A stretch of 64,000 bases of DNA from Azolla caroliniana (Eukaryota > Polypodiophyta). Below are positions 21,281 through 32,926 of the stretch, one piece after another (position 1 is the first letter of the stretch; every line of letters begins with the position of its first letter). A program made the translations under genes and the position numbers. Where the stretch lies: NCBI GenBank assembly GCA_043228905.1, contig JBHGNT010000003.1:15686001-15750000 (forward strand), in the 5' to 3' direction. The notes below the pieces were generated by a model. It did not search any database. It was not told the origin of the DNA and was given only the letters and a program-made list of their open reading frames with translations.

Positions 21281-21660
21281 TTTGCTGGTAGGAAGTGATT
21301 AGCCGAGGATACTCATGCTCCCTCATGTTGGATTCCCATTCTCGAGTACTATATGAGGTTGAAAAAGAGGTGCCTTATCGAAAACCACACAGTGATAAGA
21401 ATGTGGAGTCCATGTTTTGGTCACATATACATTTCTCGTGCTTGCACAAACATACTCGTGCTTTCATTATTCATGAAGTCATTTGATACCTAATGATTTA
21501 GCATGTGGGTGGTAACTATGACTTGTCCACGGGTAGCCCTCCTTCATGTTGATTCCAATCCTCGGGTAGCATATATGAAGTCAAAAGAAGAACTTCCCAT
21601 CTGAAAACCATAGTTCAATAAAGTTGTGACCGCCAAAGAGGATTGGGTTTGAACATAGAT
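21281..21660. repeat. Diverged 230-bp direct duplication upstream of the TLDc gene
   Basis: The segment around 21295-21400 (CTCATGTTGGATTCCCATTCTCGAG... then GAAAACCA) recurs near 21525-21630 (CTTCATGTTGATTCCAATCCTCGGG... GAAAACCA). No coding sense. It lies within 600 bp upstream of the gene. Confidence 0.5.
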
Positions 21661-21805
21661 AGACCAAATTCCATGTAGGAAGAAGAGGAGTCTCAAGGCA
21701 CACACTTTTGGAACTATAGGAAAAAAGGAGGCATCTACATAGTTGTATGTTTGATTTGTTTATTGATTTCTCAATCCCATAGGATAAGATGCTCCAAACA
21801 TACGA

Positions 21806-23139
21806 ATGACCACATTAATATCATCTTTTCTGTCCCCTCACTGTGCATCTGTTGGCCAATTTCAAGATCAGAGTGAGATTGTATGGAAGTTGTGTGTGTC
21901 AAAACAGCACCACCCATGGAGAAGAAATTGGAGGAATTCTCCATTGATATGCAGGAGCTTTTTCAGTGGGCTTTTCGGGAAGAAGAAGGAGGCAGAGGAA
22001 TCGACTAGATCACTCGAGGATGATGACAATCACTCTTACCATCACCATGTCTCTCTTCCTTTCCCCGTTTCTATTCTTCAGGAAACCTTCCTATCTGGTA
22101 TGCATCCATTGATTCTCTATACTATAAGAAATGTTGTCTTAATTTGACATACTTAATGAACAGATCACAAATTTAGAGGGTTTCTGTAAGTCCTTTTCGT
22201 CGTTACTATTAGTACATGGCATTCAAGGTACTCTGTTTTTCAGATCATGTGCTTCGGCTAGTTGAAGTAAGCACTCATATATGTGTGTGTGTGTGTGTGT
22301 GTGTGTACACATATACATATGTATGTATATATATATGACACATACATACATACATGTGTCATGCACATACTACATATGCTATATATGTAGTGTTAACTGA
22401 AAGAATGTATAACATAGAATCTAGATAATGTTTATTCGTATATATCTTTCCATATAGCACAAACACATCCATCCATACATGCAGGTAATTGCATATCAAC
22501 ATACATACTTGCATTCATGTACACAGAATTATGCATACATACTTAAAAAATATAATTTCTTTGGATGGAAGTATAGGTAGGGAGCTAAAATGTTGCTATA
22601 AGGCCTCCATTGATGGCTTTAGTGCTTTGTCTTTCCACAAAAAGTGCGATTTCAAGGGACCATGTGTGGTAGTTGCCGAGACTGAGAAGGGCCTCCGCTT
22701 TGGGGCGTTCAATCCTGAGGGCTACCGAAGCACCGATGACTATTATGACACATTCGAAGCTTTCCTATTCTATTGGCCGAACAATATATTATCTCAAGTA
22801 GATGGTGGAGAGGAGATCAAGGAATATAATTCTATTGATCCCATTGTGCTAAAGAAAGTAGGTGGTAGTGGGGCCGCATTGTTTGATTATGCTAGAGGTG
22901 GACCACAATTTGGTCCTGATGGACTACTTATAGGTCCACCTCTAGCACCTGTGATGGGTGGCTTTTCGGGTCCAGACACAAACTCTGGCGTGGGCACACT
23001 CACTGAAGGGAAGTCGCGGCTCGGGCTTTCATATGCAAAACGGCCTGATGGCAAGGATTCTGTATTTGGAGATGATCGATGTGCTAGGATCCGAGAGGTG
23101 GAAGTGTTTTGTTCCCCGGAAATCGCAAAATTGTATTGA
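21806..23139 (+). CDS. TLDc-domain protein, two exons
   Basis: Host gene, join of about 21806-22097 and 22577-23139 (up to 284 residues). Exon 1 ends ETFLS plus one base at a GT donor (22098); exon 2 begins after AG at 22576, giving FLSGRELKC across the junction without a shift. The C-terminal 190 residues match the plant TLDc family (TBC/LysM-associated domain, linked in other eukaryotes to oxidative-stress protection and V-ATPase binding). Visible markers are CDFKGPCVVVAETE, GAFNPEGYRSTDDYYDTFEAFLFYW, KVGGSGAALFDYARGGPQFG and RLGLSYAKRPDGKDSVFGDD, ending VEVFCSPEIAKLY. Part of the TLDc N-terminus seems to lie in exon 1, which also has an acidic/His-rich stretch (SLEDDDNHSYHHH). The true start is uncertain: the first 50 codons look unlike protein, and an acceptor at 21954 could mark a further upstream exon. 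The intron holds a GT microsatellite. Confidence 0.75.
22278..22306. repeat. (GT)n microsatellite in the TLDc intron
   Basis: A run of about 13 TG/GT dinucleotides followed by TATGTA/CATACA alternations to about 22360. Confidence 0.9.
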
Positions 23140-23172
23140 CAGCATGGTCTCTTAAATCGTCGTGAAAATATT

Positions 23173-23178
23173 AATAAA
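23173..23178 (+). promoter_or_regulatory. Poly(A) signal of the TLDc gene
   Basis: AATAAA 34 bases after the stop codon, a plausible near-upstream element. Confidence 0.5.
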
Positions 23179-23179
23179 T

Positions 23180-24150
23180 TCGGCGTGATAGTAATGCCAT
23201 CTAGAATATTGACATTTATCTTTTGCCAACAATAATATCTAATTCAATTGTTTGCAGCATGATATATGAGGATATTTGTTACCTTATGTTTCTATAAATA
23301 AGTGTAACATAAATTAGTGATTAATGTTTTCCCATGTTTAACTTTATTTTTGCACATCTATATGCCAAGGGGAAGAACATTCATTTTCCAAGTTATTTTA
23401 TCTCAAAGATTGACTACCACATTCATGTTTCTCTCTAGGCTCATTGATTCACAGTATTTTGAGAAAAATACACTCAAGTTAAAAAATTTAATGTGCTAAC
23501 GTTTTAAAGGAAATTGACATTGGAACCTCTACCAAAATAGGGGTAACTTAAAATTATAAATGTGTCAAGAATCAAGTTAAAATTATTGATGTGCTTCACA
23601 TTAAGAGTTGAGCTAAAATGATGGATGCGCAACATTTGAAATAAATTTGGTCTTTCCATAGGTATAAATAGACCAAAGTTTTTGACACTTACCTTGAAAT
23701 CTAAACCAACATCAGGGAGAAATTATCAAAATCATTAGTCAAGTTGAGGGCATGTGCGTATGCCCATACACTATTCTTCATGCTTAGTTTAAGAATGTTG
23801 AGGGCTTGCAAAATCAAAGGTAGACAAAATGACCTAAAGAGGAATTGAGAAAAGAGAACTGTAAACAAAAGACAAAGCATATGGATAAAGAGGGCTACTC
23901 GACAAAGACAAACATTTACTTGAATTGGGCTCACATATAGGATTATGTTTATGCTCGAAAGGAAGATCAATAGGTTATCCACATCACATAGGTGTGCGAG
24001 TGTGTAGACAAATGAAAAAGAGAGATTAAGAGGATAACATGGCTAAGCAAAAGAGGTTAGGGGCTTAGGCATAACCTAGGGGGTATAGGGACGAGGCTAA
24101 GAGGTGAGAGGTATGGATTAATACAAACAAAACACATTTGTGCTCACAAG
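23180..24150. other. Intergenic, no gene recognised
   Basis: A+T-rich sequence. The only sizeable open frame (reverse, 23701-23982) is hydrophobic and has no recognisable motif. Imperfect direct repeats of a 40-base AAATTATxxATGTG type lie near 23550-23630. Confidence 0.6.
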
Positions 24151-24808
24151 CATAGTTCTAGCCATACGTCTCAAATGTGTCATACTCATACGTGAATATT
24201 CGTATCATACTCATACGTGAAATGGCTCCAAGTATGATTGGAATCCATTCGTCTATATTTATTTTTATTACTCTAATTTATTTTTTTAAATATGAAAAAT
24301 AAAAAATAATCAAGATTTTTAAAAAATATGAAAAATTGGACAAATCGGTAAGGCGGCAGGTTGTAGGCGGCCCGCGGGTGAGCAGGAATCAGGAATCGAG
24401 ATTCAGGAATCAGAAATTAGAAATTAGAAATCAGCTCCCTGTTCATTTCATCCTTCACAGAAATCTGATTTTCACGATTTTCTCCTCACAGAAATCTGAT
24501 TTTCACTCAGAGCTCTCGATTCTCTACAGTCGACTCTCAGTTACAACTCACGAACACTCAGAGCTCTCGATTCTCAACGCACTCGATTCTTAGACTCTCA
24601 AAGACTCAAACTCGTCACTCCTCACAATGTGACGACGCGTCAGAAAAAACCCCCCCAAAAAAACACCCAAAAAACCCCCAAATTTTTTTTTAAAAAACAC
24701 CAAAAAATAAAATAAAAAACCAAACGAATATCGCGTATCATACGCATACGTTTGCAAATGTTCGCGTACATCCAATAAATTGGACGTACGCGAATATTAA
24801 GAACTATG
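24151..24808. mobile_element. Candidate hAT-like miniature transposon
   Basis: CATAGTTCT (24151-24159) and its reverse complement AGAACTATG (24800-24808) bound 658 bp that codes for nothing. TCACAAG occurs on both outer sides (24144-24150 and 24813-24819), although four extra bases separate the right copy from the repeat. Near the right end a 16-bp arm hairpin (24761-24794, one mismatch, 2-base loop) is built from CGCGTAC-type motifs. Internal motifs TCATACTCATACGTGAA (left) and TCATACGCATACG (right) recur. Size, inverted ends and 7-8 bp flanking repeat suggest a non-autonomous hAT element. Confidence 0.4.
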
Positions 24809-24819
24809 CGAGTCACAAG

Positions 24820-26104
24820 TGGAAGTATCGCACATTCCACTTGCAATTTTAGGCAATATTCTGAATCTTGATACACCAGTATTACATGTTTTAAAACCAT
24901 ATAGAATTTGCTTGAATTTTTTAATTTAACAAGTTTTCAAAACGTTAGTTCTAAAATTGGATAGTTTTTGAAAAGTGTTAAACTTGATGGTCTTTAGATA
25001 TGAAAATTCAAGAAGATCACAATGGTTGTCTCATTTTTCACAAGTTAAGATTATAGGTTTAACCATCATGAGGAGGTGTAGGTTCCAAAAGTGGAAGTGA
25101 CCTCTATAGTTAGTGAATGTGTTTTACGTAGTCTAATCCCTAGTGTAAACTTGCATGAGGTGTCATCTATTGTTAGTGAAAATGTTTTATATAGATAAGG
25201 TAACACTCCAATAGAGTCAACTAAAAGAGGAAGAAGAACACATGATGGAGACAAATCTAGAGCAACACAGGAGAGATCGAGATCGAGATCATCACAAGAG
25301 GATTGAAGAAAAGATAGATAAAAGAAAGAAGGAAAAAAGAGGGGGGCCATACCAACAAACTTCAAAAACATGAGGGCAAATAATAAGATTTCAAAAAACT
25401 GAAGGGGTATCGAGAGAGCTTCAAAAACTCACAAAAACTCACATGAAATAAAAGGAACAAGAACACATACACATACACACAATGTCATTTGAAGGCCCAA
25501 ACGAGAGTGTTGAAGTACTACATTAGAAGATGTGCTAACAAAACGAGATGTTCATGTCATGAAGATGTGTTGATCGAATGGGATGTTTGTATCAAACAAG
25601 CTCCAGTCGAGGGAGTGGATCAAAGAGAAGATTGAGGGAGTTCTGGTCGAATGAGTTGATGTTTTTTATATAGTCATCAAGGTTCGACGTGCAATGCACT
25701 GTCCCATGGACATGCCATATGTGTTATCTTTACAAGAGGTACGGGGATGGATAAGAGTGAGAGTCTTTGTGTGAAAAGTATTGTTGTAAGTATAGAACGT
25801 AATATAGGCATTTGTTTTCATACGTTGGCAAATGAAGGGGTATATTATCCAAACATTCGTATATATTTTTTTACTTACTTTTCTTTTTCCTCATTGAGGA
25901 GCAAAGTTGTGAACGTTCTACACAGTTAAAATCTGGAAATTTGTATCATCTCTTGCCATTGCTCGCATAGTATATTGTATATTGGTACTCAAAAAAGCCG
26001 ACGATCTTTTCTCACTAACCAAAACATAATTCATCTTATCTCTCGAAACCCTGTGATATTCACTTTGTGCAATCCTCTTTGATAATTAGTATGGCGTTTA
26101 TTGT
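24820..26104. other. Intergenic, no gene recognised
   Basis: Mixed A+T-rich DNA. A pair of related segments lies near 25090-25190 (TAGTGAATGTGTTTTAC and TAGTGAAAATGTTTTAT), and a GAGATC triplet run near 25275. Nothing coding is convincing. Confidence 0.55.
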
Positions 26105-26760
26105 TGTTAAAGTAAACGTGCAGAAGCTTATGAGACAAAACCGGTTGTACCGGGTAACAACAGTATATTGAGAAGAAAGGTTTAATGGAGACCTTACGCA
26201 GGGGAGAGACAAAGAGAGCAGAAAGCAAAAATTTAATTCAAAATAATAACACTTTGTACATAGAATGTGCTCAGAGAGCACATTTATACAAGTCCATAAA
26301 GGAATGACAGAAGTAGTGATAGGTACTTCAATGCTCATACGAGCGACTGACGCTGCCTCCCAAAAATATGCCTACGTACTAGGCTAGATCCGTAGGCCTC
26401 TAACGGCCTACCGGTTTTAATCTGATCCGGCTCTGGCTTATTCAGCCGATCCAAATCCAGTTGAGCTTGCTCGCTCAACACTCCCCCTCAAGCTCAACTT
26501 GAGGTCGGATCGTGGTATCAATATCTGTGATGGCCGGTTCTTCCGTCCGACTTCTTTTGGCGTCTTCCCGCCTTGCTCACGCTCCACGTCCGGTCCGGTT
26601 CCACTTCCTGTGACTCGTCCGGTTCTGCACACCTCGGCTTGTTTGCTCCACAGGCCCACCTCAGCTCCTTTGTTGCCGTGAGTCTGACGCTTGTCAACCG
26701 GTCGTCTCTTCCGTATCGGCGTCGACTTCTGCTGCCTCCTCGTCTGTCTGCCTTCTAGTT
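26105..26760 (-). mobile_element. CoB: copia 3' end (LTR plus adjacent untranslated sequence)
   Basis: The LTR is 26105-26480 (376 bp, plus-strand ends TGTTAAAGTAAACG and GCTCAACA). It resembles the CoF LTR in its ends, in GCTCTCTGAGCAC and in TTTTGAATT motifs. Next to it, reading leftward into the LTR, is a G5-type polypurine tract. 26500-26760 is Cys/Ser-poor 3' untranslated sequence of the same element. No gag-pol remains: at about 26760 it abuts the truncated GyB2. Confidence 0.7.
26459..26499 (-). promoter_or_regulatory. CoB polypurine tract with flanking hairpin
   Basis: AGTTGAGCTTG (26459-26469) and CAAGCTCAACT (26489-26499) are a perfect 11-bp inverted pair around the LTR/polypurine-tract junction. 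Confidence 0.65.
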
Positions 26761-26770
26761 GATCCGGTTC

Positions 26771-27729
26771 ATTCGAGTCAAACACATACCCACGGAACAA
26801 GTGTGGATGCCCCATCAGCCGATGCTACCATTGGAACCGTTCCTGAAGTGTGAATTGGATTTTATCAGGCCTGTTAAGCCGGCGGCAACACGAACCGGAA
26901 ATAGGTATATCATAGTTGCCACAGATTACTGCACCAAATGGGTGGAAGCTAAGGCACTAACAATAACACAACATGTCAACTGTGAAATTTTTGTATGAAA
27001 ACATTTGTTGTAGGTTCGAATGTCCGATTGAATTAATCAATGACCAAGGAGAGCACTTCATCGGCCAAGTAGTAGAGAGCTTGACACCGTTTTACGCCGT
27101 TGTACATAAGAGAAGCACCCCGTACTACCTACAGGCTAACTGATTAGCCGAATCTACAAACAAGACATTCCAGAACATTTTGGAGAAGATTGTGAACGAG
27201 AATTGGATGGATTGGGACACAAAGTTGCAAAGCACATTGTGGACATACCGAATGAGTTATAAGACAAGCATTCGGTCCACACAATTCTGGCTCGCTTTCG
27301 GATTGGAAGCAATAATGCCAACAGAATTTTAAATTCCAAGTTTACACGTGCAGGTACAAGAATGGTTGAGTGAATAAGAGTCGAAACATATGCGATTAGA
27401 AAAATTGCGTGAACTAGAACAACACCAGGTACAGAGTTTGATGCACCTTGAATTGGAACAACAATGGAGGAAAGCATTCATGGATCGTCACCGAAAAGGC
27501 AACGAGGAGTTTGGAATCTGGAAACCAGTATTGGCATTTCAAACATGAATGGGAAGCATGCCGAGGAAGCTCCGATTCAGGTGTACAGGGCCGTTTTGGA
27601 TAATCAAAGAATTCAATGGATTGTATCAACTAGGCACCTTAGCCAAGGAAGTACTCGACAAATGGGTGAATAGATTCTGGCTAAAACCATATAAGGGATC
27701 AATGCCAACAAATCCATTTAAGGAGTAGG
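26771..27729 (+). pseudogene. GyB2 integrase C-terminal two thirds
   Basis: Homologous to GyB 5863-6820: PHQPMLPLEPFLKCELDFI carries the first catalytic Asp, IVATDYCTKWVEAKAL follows, NDQGEHF carries the second and LAESTNKTF the Glu. Then come the GTLAKEVLDKWVN-like end and a stop at 27727-27729. Several frame changes (about 26998, 27330, 27550) and stops make it non-functional. It lacks the zinc module because the element is truncated at its left end. Confidence 0.75.
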
Positions 27730-28285
27730 AGTACAACGGAGGTATCGAGGACCTGAAAGCGACGGAGCGAATAATCCGACCATCTAGAGCAACGGCGACA
27801 CCCGATAGGTACTAGGGGTAACCGGGTTGGAGAACCAGTAGAACCAATTAGGGTCGGAGGAATCTACGACACCCGGAGTCGGCAGCTAGATCACGCCGTA
27901 CGACCGATGTACATATAGGTACAAAATAGGAAATTTAAATAAATAATTGCAGTTGAAAATAAAATTTGAAAGGATTGTGGACGCGAAACGACAATGATGG
28001 AAAAGACGATTACAAGCATGACATCAGTGAGGTACTAAATCAACACCACACATCATAATAATGCCATAATTAGCCACAACGTGCAGACGCAATACCCAAG
28101 AATAGGCGGTGACGCATGGATAGAGGGCATAGAGAGAGATGGGAATAGAAGGCCACAGAAAAAGTGAGGGAATCTCATTTAGAGACAAAAATATTTCGAG
28201 AGCCCATTGTGATAGAGCAAACTAGAGCACCGACAAAGCACATGAAACACATCTTCGGAACAACTGAGAAGAAGAAGAAGGACCA
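27730..28285 (+). other. GyB2 spacer between pol and the third ORF
   Basis: Non-coding, A+T-rich in the middle. A GAAGAAGAAGAAGG run lies just before the ATG at 28286. Equivalent to 6925-7298 in GyB, though longer and hardly alignable by eye. Confidence 0.5.
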
Positions 28286-28329
28286 ATGGCATTATTCGAG
28301 GAAGTGAAAGATTGGTTGCAGAAGAATGG
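28286..28329 (+). pseudogene. GyB2 third ORF, first 14 codons
   Basis: ATG 28286 opens MALFEEVKDWLQKNG, matching the GyB start around SEAAKTWLKQHG. The frame is cut by the CoC LTR at 28330 and picks up at 33301 with LEGFIR, matching LKGFLM in GyB. So the copia landed inside this frame, between two conserved blocks. Confidence 0.75.
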
Positions 28330-28637
28330 TGTTGAGAATCAAACTCAACTTCCTGTGAGTGGGAACACACTCTAGGATACTCAAGTGTGTGAGCACCCCA
28401 CCTCCTTGTATAGTAACTAGTGTGTCATAGAAGTTAATGTCCTATGACACATATTCTTTAAGTAGTTAAGACACGACCTCTTTCCCAAGCGGTGGTACTA
28501 GTGAGAGAACTTAGAGAGAAGGTGACTACATAAGCACCTTCTCCCTCTCTTTGTAACTGTTGGTCATTCTTGCTTCCTTGTAATATAGTTTTCTGATTTT
28601 CTATAATCGTGAGCTCTCTCTCTCTCTCTCTCTCTAA
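28330..28637 (+). repeat. CoC 5' LTR, truncated at its right end
   Basis: TGTTGAGAATCAAACTCAAC start; aligns with 32946-33230 of the 3' LTR. The last 60 bp, including the TTCTTTACA end and the primer site, are missing. Confidence 0.8.
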
Positions 28638-29833
28638 TGTATGCATAGGTTTGATTGTGAGAAGGCTATTGAAGATAATAAACAACCATACTTGAGCATG
28701 AACCTTAAGTGAGCGCCCATGTATTCCAAGATGGTTGAGGATATGTTACAAATGACAAAGATACAACATGGTGCCACACTGGAATGCAAATGGGAAGCTT
28801 TCAAGAAAGTCATTCTCTCTTGTACAAACAAATTTTTTTCGACCAACCGCACATCTTTGAAATGCACCAAGAAGCTTAGGAAAACATGGTTTGATAAAGA
28901 ACGTCATGAAGCTCAAAAGTGCCATATGGTTTTGGATGTAGTTAAGGATAAAGAGAATTACCAAAAGCATTTGCACGAGTATAAAAGGCTTATTCAAAGA
29001 AAGAGAAGAAGATGGGAAGTTACTCAACAATTTATCCAAACGCAAGAGAAAGCACATGCATGTGCTAAATTTTGGGGAAATCTAAAGGGGAAACATGTTG
29101 AGAGTTATGGTGACTTAACTCTTCACGACTTGTCTATGCATTGTAAGAATTTATATGAGTTATCTCTTGCCCGAAAGATGATGTGTTATGGATCTCTTTC
29201 ACATATGTCTCCCTTCTTTACAATTCAAGATATATGCATAGGACTTAAGAAATTGGCCTCTCGAAAGGTAAGCGATCTTCAATGTATAAAGGCTGAAATG
29301 CTCAAATGGACGGGAAAAGAAGCACATGTATGGATAAGCGATATGTTTAATGATGCATTGCAACATGGTATGTCGTACGATTGGACTACAATTGGATCAA
29401 ACCTTTACATAAAGGTGGAGATGTAAAAAATGTAAACAATTGTCGAACCATCATGGTTGACTCATTAATGGCAAAACTGTTTGGATGTATAATGGAATCA
29501 AAGATAAGTTTATGGGCTGAAAAAAAATGGTAAGAGAGCTTATGGACAAGCTGGCTTTTGAAAACACCATAGCACCATTGATCATCTTGTCACCCTTCAA
29601 GTATTAATGGAGGAAATTCACCTTAGAGGTAAAGGTTTATATTGTTGCTTTGTAGACGTCAAGAAAGCTTTTGATATCGTACCTCGTGAGCATCTTTGGA
29701 GGCGAATGGAAGAACTTGAGGTGTCAAGTGAATATATGCTTGCAATTTGCAGAATTTATGAGAAGGTTATATGTTGTGTGTGTATGAGAGATAAACTTTC
29801 AGATTTTGTCAAAAGCATTATTGGTGTTAAGAA
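28638..29833 (+). mobile_element. LINE (non-LTR retrotransposon) fragment
   Basis: Encodes the endonuclease-RT connector and RT fingers/palm start of a LINE. It has KKLRKTWFDKERHEAQKC, KKLASRKVSDLQCIKAEMLKWTGKEA and WISDMFNDALQHGMSYDWT; then, after frame shifts near 29410-29600, CFVDVKKAFDIVPREHLWRRMEEL with the first catalytic Asp, ending IIGVKK where GVKQGCPLSP would follow. The YADD box, the thumb, both UTRs and a poly(A) tail are absent. It is joined directly to copia sequence on both sides with no visible duplication. Confidence 0.75.
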
Positions 29834-31225
29834 ATGCGCAAGAAGGAAAAATGCTCGATTCGAACTTCGATGGAGGAAGAGGACAAGGTTGGGGAAGAAA
29901 AGGACGATTTGGCCAAGGCCGACACAACCAAGAGCAACCTCAAGAACACAACTATTAACGACAAGATGTCTCGAACGCACGAGACGGAGCGTCCGAAAGA
30001 AGGGGGAGCAATCAGGCCAAACCCATCCAACAAAACAATCTCGCTCAGTGCGGATACTATGGTAAAATCGGTCACTATGAGGTAGAGTTTCGGAAAAAGA
30101 AGAGTGAATCGGCCTCCACAAGCCGAAAACTCACAAACAACACCTCCAACACTGACTACGATAATCGTGGTGGAATGTCAATTCGGTAAACAGCACCGTC
30201 AACCGTTCCCAAAGGAGAGGAACGTAAGCAAAGGGATCCTAGATGTAATACACTCATATGTATGGGGACCAGCCCAGCCGAATACATTCGGTGGTTGCCG
30301 ATACTACGTAACATTCATCGATGACTTCTCCAGACATACCTGAATCTACCCTATTCGGCAAAAGAGCGAAGTGTTCGAACACTTGAATCCAAAGATTCAA
30401 AAACGAAGTCGAAAAGGCAACGGGTCAGCATGTCAGATGCCTTTGATCGGATGGCGACAAAGAGTACTTCTCCAACATCTTTACAACATATCTTCGACAA
30501 GAAGGAATCGGGCAGGAGTTTACCTATCGGCACACACCTCAGCAAAACAGAGTAGCCAAACGCAAGAATCAGCACATACTTGAGGTGGCAAGGGCAATGA
30601 TGAACGAGAAACATATGTCAAAGTCATAGTGGGCTGAAGCGGCAAATATGGTCGTTTATCTTATGAATTGTTGCACAACGTCAGGAGTGCACGATGTTGC
30701 CCCTTAAGAAACATTCTATGGGAAGAAACCGGATCTATCTCATGTCAGGATATTCGGTTCAATTGCATATGTACATATTCCCGATGACCTACAGTAGAAG
30801 CTCAATCGCAAGTCGGACAAATGTATACTCGTAGGGTACTCACTCAAGCAGAAAGGGTATAAGTGCTTCAACCCATCCACCACGAAGTATTCGACGAGTC
30901 AACATCCTTCCTGGTATACAGTCGAATCAGCCCCATCTGACACAATTGAAACCGAGTTTGACACAAATGCGGAGGAGGATGATCGACCGAGGTTCACATC
31001 AGAGGAAAGTCCAATCTCAACCAGGTTGAGTGGACCACGAGACCCTTAAGGAGATCAAAGCACGTCGCGGCCGAGTCTGAAACAGGACAAAGGAAAGGCC
31101 AAAATGCCTGAGTACGAAGACTCGGTTGGAAATGAATCGACTCGCTTATCCGACAATGAGTTCAGTAGATTGGATGTGCCCATCATCAGGACACCAGGAG
31201 AACCACGTCGATCCACCTGAGAAAA
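29834..31225 (+). pseudogene. CoC Gag tail, integrase and linker
   Basis: Starts in the Gly/Arg-rich Gag tail (RGRGRFGQG-like) and the knuckle CGYYGKIGHYEVEF, where Tyr replaces the second Cys (as in CoG) and the last Cys is Phe. At about 30178 it jumps from DNRGGM to CQFGKQHRQPFPKE, deleting protease and the integrase zinc module. Integrase follows: DVIHSYVWGPA (first Asp replaced by Tyr), FIDDFSRHT, a degraded second Asp region, an Ala-for-Glu-like AKRKNQHI region, then the acidic linker. Stops and shifts occur throughout. Confidence 0.7.
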
Positions 31226-32870
31226 GAACGTAGTCAGCCAATTCGGCTACAACGACTACATGGCATATCATTATGCATTCATTATAAAGGTGTCGACAGT
31301 CCGAGAACCGGAAAACTATTCCGAAGCCACGAAGGACCCCAGATGGGTCGAAGCGATGAATGAGGAGATGCAAGTACTCTCCAAGAACGAGACATGGGAT
31401 CTCACACCTTCTTCAAACCACCAAAAGGCAATTGGATGCCGGTCGATCTTCAAGATAAAGCACAACGCCGATGGCATTGTCCATCGTTACAAGGCTCGAC
31501 TTGTGGCAAAGGGGTACGCGCAGACGCACGGTGTCAACTAGGAAGAGACCTTTGCCCTGGTGGCAAAGATGACTACAATTCAAACCGTAATCGCGCTTGC
31601 AACAACAAAAGGGTGGCACCTCCACCACATGGATGTAAACAACACCTTTCTACAAGGCGAGTTAGACGAAGAGGTGCACATGGTGCAACCGCCCGGATTC
31701 GTGTCGACTACAGATCCGAGTATTTTCTGCCGACTCAAAAAGCCTCTCTACGGCGTGAAGCAGGCATCAAGAGCATGGCATTCAAAGGTAACACAATATC
31801 TTCATCAAATCGGCTTCAACATGTCCAAGTCTGACAACTGTCTATGCATCTGGAGTGACTCTAGAGGATAGGTATTTATCATCATTTATGTGGATGACTT
31901 GGTCATAGGAGGAGAGGATTTGGCGGATATTGAGCACATCAAGAAGCTCCTCTCCAGCCGATTCGAAATGACCGATATGAAGGAGCTCCATTACTTTCTA
32001 GGAATAGAAGTAATTCAGACTCCAAACGGCATAATGCTTTCTCAAAAGCATTATATCCTCAATCTTCTTTACAAGTTTGGGATGACACAGTGTAAGCCCG
32101 TCACTACTCTCGATCCAAATCTAAAGCTAGATGCCAACTCAGGCACGAGAAAGTGTGAGCCGACGCACTATCGTCAACTAGTCAGAAGCCTCGTCTACTG
32201 CACAATTACCCGACCCGACTTGAGTTACCCTGTCGGCCTCTTTAGCCAGTTCATGCAAGCTCCACAACACATCCATCTCGACTGTGCTAAGAGGGTGCTA
32301 AGTTATGTGAGTCAAACCATGGATTTCGGCATCTTCTACAAATCGGCCACACCGATATGACTCAAAGGTCATACCGATGCCAATTGGGCCAGCTACAGAG
32401 CTGACCGATGATTGACATCCAGATTTGTCTTTTCTCTTGGCTGTGGTGCCATATCATGGAGTAGTAAGAAATAGCCGACAATCTCACTATCGAGCACCGA
32501 AGTCAAATATAGGGGCGCGATCGTAGCCACATGCGAAACCATTTGGCTCAAGAGAATCTTGAAGGACTTGAGTGTTCCCATCAAGGATCCAATTCTTCTC
32601 TACTGCTACAACATGAACAATATTCGCCTCATTCGGAACATAGTCTTCCATGCTCGGACTAAGCACATCGAAGTGCACTATCACTTCATCCAAGAGCATA
32701 TTCTGGCCGGGGATGTCGACTTGCAACACATCAGCACAAACCTCCAGACAACCGACATCTTCACAAAGGCCTTGGGAGTCGACAAATTGCGGCAGTTCAT
32801 GACCGACTTGGGTATTTCCACCATCGACCAGTCGAGCTTCAGGGGGAGTATGGCGTGGTAGGAGTATACC
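31226..32870 (+). pseudogene. CoC reverse transcriptase and RNase H
   Basis: The RT is well preserved in sequence but has stops at 31538-31541 and about 31871. It shows WVEAMNEEM, IFKIKHNADG, RLVAKGYAQTHGV, HHMDVNNTFLQGELDEEV (first catalytic Asp), PLYGVKQASRAWH and IIYVDDLVIGG (the aspartate pair). RNase H carries LDPNLKLDANSGT, ITRPDLSYPVG and HTDANWAS with stops, then a conserved end (HARTKHIEVHYHFIQEHIL, DIFTKALG). Order PR-INT-RT-RH marks it as Ty1/copia. Confidence 0.8.
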
Positions 32871-32926
32871 AGTCATTCAAAGCCAAAGCCAATCCGAACC
32901 AACCATCCGATGATCCGACGAGCGAA

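Noticed and set aside
23701-23982. Reverse hydrophobic 93-codon frame as a membrane protein gene
   Set aside because: A+T-rich codons, no homology recognised, no neighbouring gene signals; likely chance.
24590-24900. Reverse frames with Phe/Gly-rich ends near 24.6-24.9 kb
   Set aside because: Produced by A- and C-homopolymer runs (24645-24720) inside a non-coding mini-transposon.
26438-26815. Reverse 125-codon frame across CoB and GyB2
   Set aside because: It crosses the LTR, the polypurine tract and the junction between two elements, so it cannot be a real gene.
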